Source: NORP233 sp050186825 (GTDB lineage: Bacteria; Planctomycetota; J058). Taken from it: 64,000 bases of DNA. Of the stretch, positions 6,754 to 15,560 are shown in pieces; position 1 is the stretch's first letter; every line of letters starts with the position of its first letter. The position numbers and the translations under genes were made by a program. A model generated the notes under the pieces. The model ran no database searches. It saw only the letters and a program-made list of their open reading frames with translations, and was not told the origin of the DNA. The stretch is from the NCBI GenBank assembly GCA_050186825.1, contig JBFWYD010000020.1:1-64000 (forward strand), given 5' to 3'.

Positions 6754-9749
6754 GAGCGCGTCCTGAGCTTGTACTTGGCGAGGTCGATCAGGCGGCTGAC
6801 CAGGCTAGCCAGCTCGTCCTCCTCGTAGCCGAAGGTGCGCAGAAGGCGCTTGCTGCTTCGCTTCATGGCCTTCTGCACGGAGGGCTTCGTCTCCCAGTCG
6901 ATCACCGCCAGCTCCTCGAGCGACTCGACCATGTCGCGGGCGAGCTGGCGGTGGCGCTTGGAGAACTCGGCGTGCGCAGCGCGCCCGGCGAGGAGCCCGT
7001 AGAAGGCCAACTCCTGCTCCGTCATGTCGTGGGCCTTCGCGAGCTGGGCGCGACCGCGCAGGTCGTCCTGGAGGGCGCGGAGCTTGTCGAAGGTCTCCTT
7101 GTCGTTGAGGCGGGTCTCCTTGCGGGCCTGGATGATCTCCTCGAGTCGCGCGCGCAGGGACTCGAAGAACACAGGGTCCTCATCAGCGTTGACGCGGATC
7201 TCGTAACGCAGAGCGTGCTCCATCTCGCTCGCCTTGGCGCGGGGCGAGGCGAGCTTCTGGACATGGGCGTCGAAATCGCCGCTCAGGATGCTGATCGGCT
7301 CGACCAGCACCTCGATCTTGAGGGTACGCACGTGCTCCGCGATGAGCTGGCGGACCTTCTCGCCGCAGCCCTCCAGGTTGAGCTGGGTGTCGCGGAAGCG
7401 CGTGCGCGCGGCGGCCACCACGGTGCCGAGGAAGTGGAGGTCGGCGCGGTAGGGGTTGGCGGCGGGATCGGGCAGCACGCGGTCCATCGATCGGCTGAAG
7501 TACTTGAAGGCCACCAGGAACTCGGCCCGCTTGTCCTCGGGGACGAGCACCTCCAGGCAGCGCTCGAGGACGTCGGCCGCCTGCCTCTCGGACTCGAAGC
7601 GCCCGTGGTGGTGGTCGATCTGCGCGAAGTAGCTCATGGCCTTGGCGTGGTGGGCCTGGAGTCGCGGCAGCTCGTCGCGCGTGGGGGTCAGGGCGCCCTG
7701 GATCTCGGCGCGGTTGAAGATCGCGAGCGCCTGCTCGAGGAAGGAGGAGACGCCCCAGTAGTCCACGATCAAGCCGTAGCTCTTATCCGGCCCGCAGCGC
7801 CGATTCACGCGTGCGATGGCCTGGAGGAGGTTGTGCTCCTTGAGGCCCTTGTCCAGGTACATGACCTGCTCGATCGGGGCGTCGAAGCCGGTGAGCAGCA
7901 TGTCGCAGACGATCAGGAGCTTGAGCGGGTCGTCGCGCTTGGTGAAGCGGTCGATCAGCGCCTCCTGCTCCTCCTTGGTGCGCTTGCAGGCTTTCAGGCG
8001 GAGGTCGGTGTCGTTGTGGTCCACCGAGACGACCACCGCGCACTCGGGTCCCTTGAGCGCGTCCAGGCGCTCCTTGTAGAGCACGGCGGTCTCGCGGTTG
8101 ACGGCTACGACCTGGGCCTTGAAGCCGCCGGGGGCAATGTGCTCCTCGTAGTGGCGGAGGATGTCGAAGGCGATCTTCTTCACGCGGTCGGGGGCGCCCG
8201 CGATCGCCTCCTCCCTCACGTAGCGCTTCTTGATCTCGTTGCGCTCCTCAGCGGTCTTGTCGCTGAAGAAGCGGTCGAACAGCGTGTCGAGGTCTTCGCC
8301 GCCCTCGATCCGCAGCTCGGGGAGGCGGCCCTCGTAGAAGATCGGGACCGTGGCGCCGTCGTCCACCGCCTGCTGGATCGAGTAGGTGTCCACGTACGGC
8401 CCGAAGGTCTTGTGGGTCTGCCGGTCGGTCTTGTCGATCGGCGTGCCCGTGAAGCCCAAGAACGTGGCGTTAGGCACCGCGGTCCGCATGTTCGCCGCAA
8501 GGCCGCGGTACTGGCTGCGGTGCGCCTCGTCCACCAGGACGAAGACGTTGGTGGCGGTGCTGAGCACAGGGATCGCATCCTCTGGGTGTTCGGCTCCCTT
8601 GTCCTCCTGGAACTTGTGGACCGTGGTGGTGATCGTGAGCCCGCCGGGCCCGGAGAGCTGCCGGCGCAGATCGCGGACGCTCTCGGAGCGGTGCACGCGG
8701 AAGCCGCAGCTCTTGAACACGCGGTGGATCTGGCGGTCCAGGTCGGTGCGGTCGGTGACGAGCACGATCGTCGGGTTCTCGTGGAAGGGGTCGCGGCGGA
8801 GCTTGAGGGCGAGCCACACCATCGTGAGGCTCTTGCCGCTCCCCTGCGTGTGCCACACCACGCCGCTGCGAGCCCTCGGCGACTGGCCGCCGCGGATCCG
8901 CTCGAGGGTCTTGGTGACGGCGTTGTACTGCTGGTAGCGGGGCAGCTTCTTGATCGTGGCGTTGCCGCTGCGCTCGAAGACCACGAAGTCCCGCAGGAGG
9001 TCGAGGAAGCGCCGCTTCTCGAACAGCGAGGCGAGGAGCTGGTCCTGGGGCGTGGGGGTGCGGCCCACGAGCTGGCTCAGGTCGTCCTTGGTCAGCGGCC
9101 AGGGGTCCTTCCAGGCGAAGAAGAACTCGTCGGGCGCCTGGATCGCGCCGTACCACGCGCCTGCTGACCCGGCTGCCGCCACGCAGACGTGGTTGAACCA
9201 GAACAGCCGCGGGATCTCCTGCTGGTAGACGTGGAGCTGCTTGATCGCCTCCGCCCGCGGGTGGGTGAGCTTGGGCGACTTGCACTCGATCAGGCCCAGG
9301 GGCAGGCCGTTCACGAACAGCACGACGTCCGGCCGCTTCTCCTCGGCGCCCTTGACCACGAACTGGTTGACCACCAGAAACTCGTTGTTCTCCGGGGTCT
9401 CGAAGTCGATCAGCCTGACGGTCTGCTTCCTGGTCCCCGCGACCTCCTGGTCGAGCGAGAAGGTGACACCGAGGTCCCAGTGGATCCTCTCGTTGGCCTC
9501 CATGAGGCTCGCGGCCTGGACCTGCGTGATCCGCTGCACGGCCCGGTTGACGTTGGCGTCGTCGATCCAGGGGTTGAGGCGCTTGATGGCGGCGCGTAGC
9601 CGGCCCTTGAGGACCACCTCGCGGAAGGTGTCGCGCTCGGCGCAGGGCGCCGTCAACTCCGCGCCGGGCAGGTGGGCGTAGCCGAGCGCCTTCAGCAGCT
9701 CGAGCGCGGGTTGCTCCGCCAGCGAGTCCTCGTCGGCGCGCACGCTCAC
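6750..9749 (-). CDS. hsdR: type I restriction enzyme R subunit
   Basis: 999 residues: the motor and nuclease subunit of a type I restriction-modification complex, which translocates DNA with ATP and cleaves far from the recognition site. The nuclease domain shows the PD-(D/E)xK pattern RPDVVLF...GLIECKSPK (D141, E155, K157). Walker A TQGSGKS (301-307), DEAH box LVDEAHRSQ (407-410) and the GFTGTPI motif mark the SF2 helicase. Length and order are typical. It overlaps hsdS upstream and the metallopeptidase downstream by four bases each, so all are translated from one message. Confidence 0.95.
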   Translation of the reverse strand: MSVRADEDSLAEQPALELLKALGYAHLPGAELTAPCAERDTFREVVLKGRLRAAIKRLNPWIDDANVNRAVQRITQVQAASLMEANERIHWDLGVTFSLDQEVAGTRKQTVRLIDFETPENNEFLVVNQFVVKGAEEKRPDVVLFVNGLPLGLIECKSPKLTHPRAEAIKQLHVYQQEIPRLFWFNHVCVAAAGSAGAWYGAIQAPDEFFFAWKDPWPLTKDDLSQLVGRTPTPQDQLLASLFEKRRFLDLLRDFVVFERSGNATIKKLPRYQQYNAVTKTLERIRGGQSPRARSGVVWHTQGSGKSLTMVWLALKLRRDPFHENPTIVLVTDRTDLDRQIHRVFKSCGFRVHRSESVRDLRRQLSGPGGLTITTTVHKFQEDKGAEHPEDAIPVLSTATNVFVLVDEAHRSQYRGLAANMRTAVPNATFLGFTGTPIDKTDRQTHKTFGPYVDTYSIQQAVDDGATVPIFYEGRLPELRIEGGEDLDTLFDRFFSDKTAEERNEIKKRYVREEAIAGAPDRVKKIAFDILRHYEEHIAPGGFKAQVVAVNRETAVLYKERLDALKGPECAVVVSVDHNDTDLRLKACKRTKEEQEALIDRFTKRDDPLKLLIVCDMLLTGFDAPIEQVMYLDKGLKEHNLLQAIARVNRRCGPDKSYGLIVDYWGVSSFLEQALAIFNRAEIQGALTPTRDELPRLQAHHAKAMSYFAQIDHHHGRFESERQAADVLERCLEVLVPEDKRAEFLVAFKYFSRSMDRVLPDPAANPYRADLHFLGTVVAAARTRFRDTQLNLEGCGEKVRQLIAEHVRTLKIEVLVEPISILSGDFDAHVQKLASPRAKASEMEHALRYEIRVNADEDPVFFESLRARLEEIIQARKETRLNDKETFDKLRALQDDLRGRAQLAKAHDMTEQELAFYGLLAGRAAHAEFSKRHRQLARDMVESLEELAVIDWETKPSVQKAMKRSSKRLLRTFGYEEDELASLVSRLIDLAKYKLRTRS

Positions 9750-11134
9750 ACCTGGGCCCGCTTCTTCCGTCCGCGCTTCCCCTTCGCGCGCGCGGCGGGC
9801 ACCTCGACCTGGCGAGCCGCTTCGGCTGCCTCGGCCTCAGCGGCGGCGACCTCCACGGCGGAGAGTGGCACGCGGCGACGGCCGGTGAGGAGGTCTTGCA
9901 TGAGCCCGCGCTTGAGGGTCAGAAGTTGTTGCAAGTGCCTCGCGGCACCTTCCTCCTGAGCGTCCAACGCGCCGAGAATTGCTTCGATCTGCTGCTGCTC
10001 GCGCTCAGGCGGCACCGCAACGGGGCAGCCCCCAAACACCCGAGAATTGAGCGTGTTGAGCCCGCTAGAGGTCTTGCAGTGGAGCCCGAAGTAGCTGCGG
10101 CCTGGCATTGCGTTGAGGTAGGCGCAGAGGAAATGACTGCGGACGGCGTGGGGTCGCGCCCGGAGAAGGTGGTTCTGGTGGAGGCAGTTCGGCAGCTCTC
10201 CTCTCCAAAGGGCGCAACGACCCAACTCCGCCGGATTGGCGTGACCCTCGACGCACAACACGTCTCCGGGCTCCAACCGGTACTTCCCAGCATCCCCGGG
10301 GAGCAGGCCGATGTCCTTGACCTCCCTGAGGTCGAGTCGGCCTCGATGGACGTTCGCCACTCTCAGGTAGGGAGCCCGGCCTGCGCCGGTTCTTCGCTTC
10401 GAGTTGACCGTCAGGCCATAGGCCACGTCGGCCACTGTTCCCAGCGTGGCCACCCTCCAGGAGGCCGGTATCCGCCCAATCTCGGTCTCTTGGAACTCCG
10501 TGTGTCCGATCCCGCGCGTGAGCAGCTCCTCCATGAGCCCCTGCTTCATGCGTTGGGTCTGCTCGATCACGGCCTGGGTGGCCTCGATCACCTTGTCCAC
10601 GGAGGAGAGGACGGCCGCGATCTTCTTCTGCTCGGGGTAGGGAGGGAGGGGAAGCGCAATCGACTGGAGTTGCTTCTGATTGATGCTCGCCTGGTTGATC
10701 GCGGGCTTGGCGCGGCTCTCGAACAGCGACTTCGCAGGCGGGCTTGTGAGCAGGTAGTAGGCGAAGGAAGGGTGAATCAGATCGCGCCGTGGCCTAAGTA
10801 GCAGCAGGTTCATGCCGTGGTAGAGGGGAGGGCTCGAGTCCTTGACCAAGGCGATCTTCCCGATGTGCTTGATGCTGTTGATGTGGCTGAACAGCAGATC
10901 CCCTGACAGGAGGCGAAATCTCTCCAAATCCTCCAAGGGGACATCCACGTAGCCGACACGCGCCGGGTCGATCACCCCAGAAGAAATCGTCTCGATCCTG
11001 GTGACGGGATAGCCCGTCCCTTCTCGGCTCTGCTTGGCGGACGTGCCGTTGGCGATTCGAGAGAATAGGTCCCCGAGTCGCTCAATCCGCCAGTCGGCCG
11101 CGACCACCCCAAGATCGGAGGCAGTGCTACTCAT
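9746..11134 (-). CDS. hsdS: type I restriction enzyme specificity (S) subunit
   Basis: 462 residues; this subunit recognises the split DNA target and holds the M and R subunits. It has two target recognition domains, each followed by a conserved helix: the central one is EQKKIAAVLSSVDKVIEATQ followed by RMKQGLMEELLTRG, the C-terminal one is QQQIEAILGALDAQE with LKRGLMQDLLTGRR. The extreme C-terminus is a basic Ala/Arg/Lys tail (AAEAARQVEVPAARAKGKRG), which is unusual in length. It overlaps hsdM by eight bases and hsdR by four. Confidence 0.93.
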   Translation of the reverse strand: MSSTASDLGVVAADWRIERLGDLFSRIANGTSAKQSREGTGYPVTRIETISSGVIDPARVGYVDVPLEDLERFRLLSGDLLFSHINSIKHIGKIALVKDSSPPLYHGMNLLLLRPRRDLIHPSFAYYLLTSPPAKSLFESRAKPAINQASINQKQLQSIALPLPPYPEQKKIAAVLSSVDKVIEATQAVIEQTQRMKQGLMEELLTRGIGHTEFQETEIGRIPASWRVATLGTVADVAYGLTVNSKRRTGAGRAPYLRVANVHRGRLDLREVKDIGLLPGDAGKYRLEPGDVLCVEGHANPAELGRCALWRGELPNCLHQNHLLRARPHAVRSHFLCAYLNAMPGRSYFGLHCKTSSGLNTLNSRVFGGCPVAVPPEREQQQIEAILGALDAQEEGAARHLQQLLTLKRGLMQDLLTGRRRVPLSAVEVAAAEAEAAEAARQVEVPAARAKGKRGRKKRAQV

Positions 11135-12644
11135 ATCCCAGCTCCGCCAGGTAGCCGTACATCACCTTCTCGGCCTCGGCGCGCTGTTCCTCCAGCTCTC
11201 GCAGCGTGGCCAGCTCGGCCGCCACGTCGATCTGCTGCTCCTCCTCGGCCACGTCCACGTAGCGGGTGATGTTCAGGTTGTAGTCGTTGCCCGCGATCTC
11301 CTCGTTGCCGACGACGCGGCAGAACCTCTCGACGTCCTTGTACGCGCGGAACGCCTTGGCCAGCTTCTCCACGTGCTCGGGCTCGAGGTTGTTCTGGTTC
11401 TTGCCCTCGCGGAACTCGTGGGCCCCGTAGACGAACAACACCTTCCCGCGGCGCTTGGTGGGCTTGTTCCGGTTGAGGATCAGGAGGCAGGCGGGGATGC
11501 CCGTACCGTAGAACAAGTTCGGCGCCAGGCCGATCACGGCCTCCAGCACGTCCTCCTTGATCAGACCCTCGCGGATCTTCTGCTCCTGGCCGCCGCGGAA
11601 CAGGACCCCGTGGGGCATGACCGTGCCGACCATGCCCGTCTTCGTGGTCGAGGCGAGCATGTGCTGCACGAAGGCCAGGTCGCCGTAGCTGGCGGGCGGC
11701 AACCCGAAGCGGAAGCGGCCGTAGGGGTCGCTGCCGAGCACGTCGTCGCCCCACTTCTTCAGCGAGAAGGGCGGGTTGCTGATGACGCGGTCGAACACCC
11801 GCAGCGCGCCGTTCTCGGTGAGCTTGGGCTCGCGGAGCGTGTCGCCTTTCACGATCTGCGCGTCGCCCAGGTCGTGGAGGAACAGGTTCATCTTGCAGAT
11901 CGCCCAGGTGCCGACGTTCTTCTCCTGGCCGCACAGGCTGAGCTTCTTCGGGTCCTTGCCCTTCTCCTTCAGGTAGGCGGCGGTTTGGATCAGCATGCCG
12001 CCCGAGCCGGCGCAGGGGTCGTAGATCCGCATTCCCTCGTCGGGCTCGAGGATCCGTACGAGGAGCTGCACGACCTCGCGCGGCGTGTAGAACTCGCCGC
12101 CCTTCTTGCCGGCCGAGCTGGCGAACTGCGCGATGAGGTACTCGTAGGCCCGCCCGAGGACGTCGGGGTCGCTGAGGTCGCAGTTGCGGAGGCGGATCTC
12201 CGAGAAGTGGCGGAGGAGAGCGACCAGCGTCTCGTCGGGGAGCTTGTCCTTGTCGTTGTAGCTGATCCCGCCGAAGACCCCCTCCAGCTCCGAGTTGGTG
12301 TCCTCGAGCCTGGCGATGGCGGTGTCGATCTTGGCGCCCAGGTCGGTGGTGGCGGCGCGCAGCGTGGACCAGCGGGCGCGCTTCGGCACGAAGAAGCGGT
12401 GCTCGTCCGGGTCCTCCCAGGCGAGCTTGTGCTCGTAGCCCTCGTCCTGCTCGAGGTGCTCAGCCTCCTCCTCGAACACGTCCGAGAGCCGCTTGAGGAA
12501 CAGGAGGCCGAAGATGAAATTCTTGAAGTCAGCCGCGTCGATGCTGCCGCGCAGCAGGTCCGCGGACGCCCACAGGTGCGCCTCAAGGCGCTGGAGGGTG
12601 AGCTTCTCGCCGAGATCGTTGGCTTGCCGTCGGGGTTGCGCCAT
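11127..12644 (-). CDS. hsdM: type I DNA adenine methyltransferase (M subunit)
   Basis: 505 residues; methylates adenine at the target chosen by HsdS and forms the M2S core of the complex. An N-terminal helical HsdM_N domain precedes the gamma-class N6-adenine methyltransferase. The AdoMet motif is DPCAGSGG (209-216) and the catalytic motif NPPF (290-293); GGEFYTPREVV (182-192) is the usual family block. It is the first gene of a four-gene operon. There is no clear Shine-Dalgarno site before the ATG. A promoter-like repeat lies 73-104 bases upstream. Confidence 0.96.
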   Translation of the reverse strand: MAQPRRQANDLGEKLTLQRLEAHLWASADLLRGSIDAADFKNFIFGLLFLKRLSDVFEEEAEHLEQDEGYEHKLAWEDPDEHRFFVPKRARWSTLRAATTDLGAKIDTAIARLEDTNSELEGVFGGISYNDKDKLPDETLVALLRHFSEIRLRNCDLSDPDVLGRAYEYLIAQFASSAGKKGGEFYTPREVVQLLVRILEPDEGMRIYDPCAGSGGMLIQTAAYLKEKGKDPKKLSLCGQEKNVGTWAICKMNLFLHDLGDAQIVKGDTLREPKLTENGALRVFDRVISNPPFSLKKWGDDVLGSDPYGRFRFGLPPASYGDLAFVQHMLASTTKTGMVGTVMPHGVLFRGGQEQKIREGLIKEDVLEAVIGLAPNLFYGTGIPACLLILNRNKPTKRRGKVLFVYGAHEFREGKNQNNLEPEHVEKLAKAFRAYKDVERFCRVVGNEEIAGNDYNLNITRYVDVAEEEQQIDVAAELATLRELEEQRAEAEKVMYGYLAELGYE

Positions 12645-12716
12645 CTACACGTCCAAGTCCATCGAGCCCTTGCTGTGGTGCTTAGGCAGCGAGCCTGCGC
12701 AGGGAGCTTCGTGCCC

Positions 12717-12748
12717 GATCGTAGGCCAGCGAGCCAACGCTCTCCAGC
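12717..12748 (-). promoter_or_regulatory. promoter-like repeat upstream of hsdM
   Basis: Minus-strand sequence ending in GGCCTACGATC, with TACGAT as a plausible -10. It matches 25 of 32 positions of the element at 5907-5938 upstream of the OLD nuclease. This suggests that both defence genes are read from related promoters or share an operator. Confidence 0.45.
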
Positions 12749-12859
12749 CGGGACGGCCAAGGAGTCTCCTCGGAAGACTCTCGCGTAACGGGGCGGTCCT
12801 CCGCTGGCCCTCGGTGAAGCGATCGGTACGCTGCCTAGACCACTCCCAGGGGGACCCTC

Positions 12860-13792
12860 ATGCACCACGGCCTGAGCAGGGCGCATCTCTACTCAGCAGT
12901 CAAGCTGGTAGCCACCTTCAGCGACGAGTACGGGAACCTCCCGCGCAGAGCCTCCGGCACCGGGTTCTGGGTCAGGCGACTTGACGGGCTAATGTGCCTG
13001 ATCACCAACCGCCACATGGTTGATCCGCTGGCCCAGCCGTTTCGCCGCGAGGACCCCGCGAACTTCCGGTTTCACCGCCTCAGCGAGCTGGAGCTGACCT
13101 ACTTCCGCAGTGGCAAGGGCCCCCCGGGGTCGATCGTAGACCGCTGGCAGATTCACGCCTTCGGGAGCACTGTGGCTCCCGCCGACACCGAAGAAGACGT
13201 CGTGTGCTTCATCGACCCTACGGTTCAGGCGCCTGACGGAGACACGGCCGAGGTCCAGTACAGCATTCCCGAGGAGATGCTGGCTGACGAGGAGTTCTTC
13301 GCGAGTCTTGAGCCGTGCGACTTCGTGGCTTTCCCTGGCTACCCGCACTGGCACGACACCAGCGTGGGCCGCCCGGTGATCCGCGTAGGCACGATCGCCA
13401 GCGACCCCAGCCACAACTACGAGTTCGGTGACGTCAGGGGCCAGTGCGTTGCCTACGAAGCGTTCTCCACCGGCGGGTGTTCAGGCTCTCCTGTCTTCTC
13501 CCTACAGAAGGGTACTCGGGGCATCAAGTTGCCAGACCCGTATCGGCCTGCCCGTGTTGTCGGCATCAACGCGGGGCACCTATCCGGCGGTGGACACCAC
13601 CACGGACACCTGTCCTACTTCTACAAGTCCACGCTCATCAGGATGCTCGTCCAAGCAGAGCCAGGCCAGCACGGGAGCGGTGGTCTCTCGCTGAGTTGCC
13701 GAGTGCCGGAGAACGGCCGTCCTCGCCAAGGGCCTTCCTGCGCTGAGGACGAGGCCCCTCCCAACCAGCCGTCGGATGGCCCGCCCACATGA
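12860..13792 (+). CDS. trypsin-like serine protease of the defence island
   Basis: 310 residues with a chymotrypsin-fold protease pattern. SGTGFWV (32-38) precedes the catalytic histidine in ITNRHMV (H52); a candidate aspartate lies in TEEDVVCFI (D113), and the serine is in STGGCSGSPVF (S208), a variant of GDSGGP. There is no signal peptide, so it should act in the cytoplasm. The C-terminal 40 residues are low-complexity and proline-rich. AGGGGGA lies eight bases before the ATG. It is divergent from hsdM and shares its intergenic region. Cytoplasmic trypsin-like proteases occur in several anti-phage systems as activated effectors; a role of that kind is my inference. Confidence 0.75.
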   Translation: MHHGLSRAHLYSAVKLVATFSDEYGNLPRRASGTGFWVRRLDGLMCLITNRHMVDPLAQPFRREDPANFRFHRLSELELTYFRSGKGPPGSIVDRWQIHAFGSTVAPADTEEDVVCFIDPTVQAPDGDTAEVQYSIPEEMLADEEFFASLEPCDFVAFPGYPHWHDTSVGRPVIRVGTIASDPSHNYEFGDVRGQCVAYEAFSTGGCSGSPVFSLQKGTRGIKLPDPYRPARVVGINAGHLSGGGHHHGHLSYFYKSTLIRMLVQAEPGQHGSGGLSLSCRVPENGRPRQGPSCAEDEAPPNQPSDGPPT

Positions 13793-13828
13793 TCGACTTC
13801 ACTCTCGCCAGAGGTCGGACCCCCACCA

Positions 13829-13836
13829 GGTAGAAC
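13829..13836 (+). promoter_or_regulatory. GGTAGAAC box directly before a GTG start
   Basis: The box ends six bases before the GTG at 13843. If TAGAAC is a -10 hexamer, transcription would begin at or next to the start codon, giving a leaderless message. The same box stands before the island ATPase and integrase genes. Confidence 0.4.
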
Positions 13837-13842
13837 ACCGGG

Positions 13843-14229
13843 GTGCTCGTCGTCACCGTCATGATGCGCGACCTCGCGCCCGGCCGCGTCGATCAGGTGC
13901 GGCTCGCGCTCGTGCGGTTCTTCGAGGACCGCCTCCTGTGGAGTCCCCGGCGCGGGTCCTCGGTGCTCGCGATCGGCCAGCACCTCGGGGACGACGACTA
14001 CAGCGACCCTGGCGAGCTGCGGGCGCGCGTGGTGGAGGTCGTCCTGCGCGCCAACTGCGGGCCGTGCTTGGGGTCGGTGATGAGCTATCGGGTCACGGGG
14101 GCGGGCACGACGTTCGTCGAGGGCGCGCGTGAGTTGGGGCTGGACGTGGGGAGGATGTCGGCTGTGGATCAGCTCGGTGGCGCCCAAAGTGGGAAGAGAG
14201 TCGCCGCATTGCAGACGAAGAGGGCATGA
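13843..14229 (+). CDS. hypothetical protein, 128 residues
   Basis: A GTG-started frame with very strong third-position G/C up to about 14170, which argues that it is translated. It begins MLVVTVMMRDLAPGRVDQVRL and contains GQHLGDDDYSDPGELRARV and ANCGPCLGSVMSY (Cys pair CGPC). No family is recognised. The last 20 residues overlap the 3' end of the opposite gene at 14169-14657. There is no Shine-Dalgarno site; see the GGTAGAAC box just upstream. Confidence 0.55.
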   Translation: MLVVTVMMRDLAPGRVDQVRLALVRFFEDRLLWSPRRGSSVLAIGQHLGDDDYSDPGELRARVVEVVLRANCGPCLGSVMSYRVTGAGTTFVEGARELGLDVGRMSAVDQLGGAQSGKRVAALQTKRA

Positions 14230-14657
14230 GCCTGGTTGTCTTTTCGAAGCTTCAGAGTCAGGATCTCCCACCCACCCGGGAAGGGACTGCCTCGCCGGAC
14301 ATGGTGGGCTAGGACCACCGCCCGGGTGTTGCCGTCGATGAGCACGCGACACGGAGAGTCCCAGTACGAAACGGCGACGAGCCACCTGTGTTGGACCTCG
14401 GCGGCGTCAGAACCCGGGTCGTCGCAATCGACGGGCTTGTGGCTGCCGCCGGATTGCTGTCCCCAACCGCCTATGAGGCGCACGTGCTCGAAGATGTCGC
14501 TCGTGAGCGGCTCGCTCCACCAGTCCTGGTTGCCCAGGAGGGCCACGGTCCACTGGAAGATACCGGCGGTGTTCTTCCCGCCGGAAGACAACCATCGGTC
14601 TAGAACCTCTCTCCCGTCGATCCTGGTGGGGCTCTCATCCGCGTCGGCGCTCGTCAC
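14169..14657 (-). CDS. hypothetical protein with ParB-like GNxR motif
   Basis: 162 residues, GTG start at 14657 preceded by AGGAGGAG. The segment RVLIDGNTRAVVLAHHVRR (about 105-123) resembles the GxHR/GNTR nucleotide-binding motif of ParB/sulfiredoxin-like proteins, as in the phrase LIDGNHR. The N-terminal half is Trp-rich (WTVALLGNQDWWSEPLTSDI). The protein is too short for a full ParB and lacks a helix-turn-helix, so the likeness may mark a ParB-like nuclease or NTPase fold, or be chance. It is convergent with the 128-residue gene. Confidence 0.55.
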   Translation of the reverse strand: MTSADADESPTRIDGREVLDRWLSSGGKNTAGIFQWTVALLGNQDWWSEPLTSDIFEHVRLIGGWGQQSGGSHKPVDCDDPGSDAAEVQHRWLVAVSYWDSPCRVLIDGNTRAVVLAHHVRRGSPFPGGWEILTLKLRKDNQAHALFVCNAATLFPLWAPPS

Positions 14658-14794
14658 GCGCTCCTCCTCATGATCCCCAGGGCCAGCGTAGCCGGTCGGA
14701 GCGCGGGCGTGGGTATCTGGCGTGAGCAGGAACGACCGGCCGAGAGCGCCTAGTCGCTACCTCTTCTTCTGCGAACGTCGCGAGCAGCCAGCGC

Positions 14795-15496
14795 CTACCT
14801 GGGGTAGTTCCGAGTGTGGGGACGCACGTAGGTCCGCCCCCCCGACTTCGTTTGACGCCAGTAGCCCCGGACCCTGACAGGGCGACTCATGTCCAGAGGC
14901 GCCCGCTCCCGGCCAACACTCGATGAGGACGATCCAGACCAGCCCGACCAGGAGGGCTCGCCGTGGCGTTCCGCCTCCGGCTGCCTCGCTCGTTCCTGCG
15001 CTTCTTGCTTCGCTAGTGCGAGGAGGAAGGCGATCCTCTGCTTCTGGTCGTAGCTGAGGGTGCGCGGCGTGCGATCCGTGGCTGGGCGGCCTGAGCCACG
15101 CATCCAGATCGTAGGCGTGGCACCTGATGAGGGGAGCGCACGTGCGATGATGCTCTCCGCTGGCACGTGTTTCAGCCCGACCATTCGGATCGTCGGTGTA
15201 GAACCGGCTGAGCAGCCCGGACTCCGCGGGCTATCCAGTTCGGAGACTACCGCGAACGTGGCAGGGGTGTCGGCATTGCTGGCTGAGCGGTGGGAGTCTG
15301 CATGTTCACCACCGCCATCCGCTGGCAGCCCGAGCCGGGAACTGGCCGTGGCCCGCGAGGCTCCCGGAGAGCGCTGGGTGGGATGCGATGGCCTCCTATC
15401 GGTGTCCGCCACCCTGACGGCCTGATCGCCGAGCGGGAGATGGGTGCAGCCCATAAGAGCGGAAGCGACTGCAAGGAGAAGAACGAGTCGTCCCAT
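14795..15496 (-). CDS. predicted lipoprotein
   Basis: 233 residues starting at an ATG at 15496 (an in-frame GTG two codons earlier is possible). A signal peptide LVLLLAVASALMGC ends in a lipobox with Cys at about residue 15, so the product should be lipid-anchored. The body is Ser/Thr/Pro/Arg-rich and shows two loose repeats (TPTIRMVG and TPTIWMRG). The C-terminus VRVRGYWRQTKSGGRTYVRPH resembles a short motif seen at the end of many small secreted proteins. Function unknown. It is the last cargo gene before the integrase. Confidence 0.6.
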   Translation of the reverse strand: MGRLVLLLAVASALMGCTHLPLGDQAVRVADTDRRPSHPTQRSPGASRATASSRLGLPADGGGEHADSHRSASNADTPATFAVVSELDSPRSPGCSAGSTPTIRMVGLKHVPAESIIARALPSSGATPTIWMRGSGRPATDRTPRTLSYDQKQRIAFLLALAKQEAQERARQPEAERHGEPSWSGWSGSSSSSVGRERAPLDMSRPVRVRGYWRQTKSGGRTYVRPHTRNYPR

Positions 15497-15560
15497 ACCC
15501 ACGAGATCAGACCATGGCCCGCGCCCGCGGAAGACAAGGGCCGCCAGTGTGGAGGATCGA

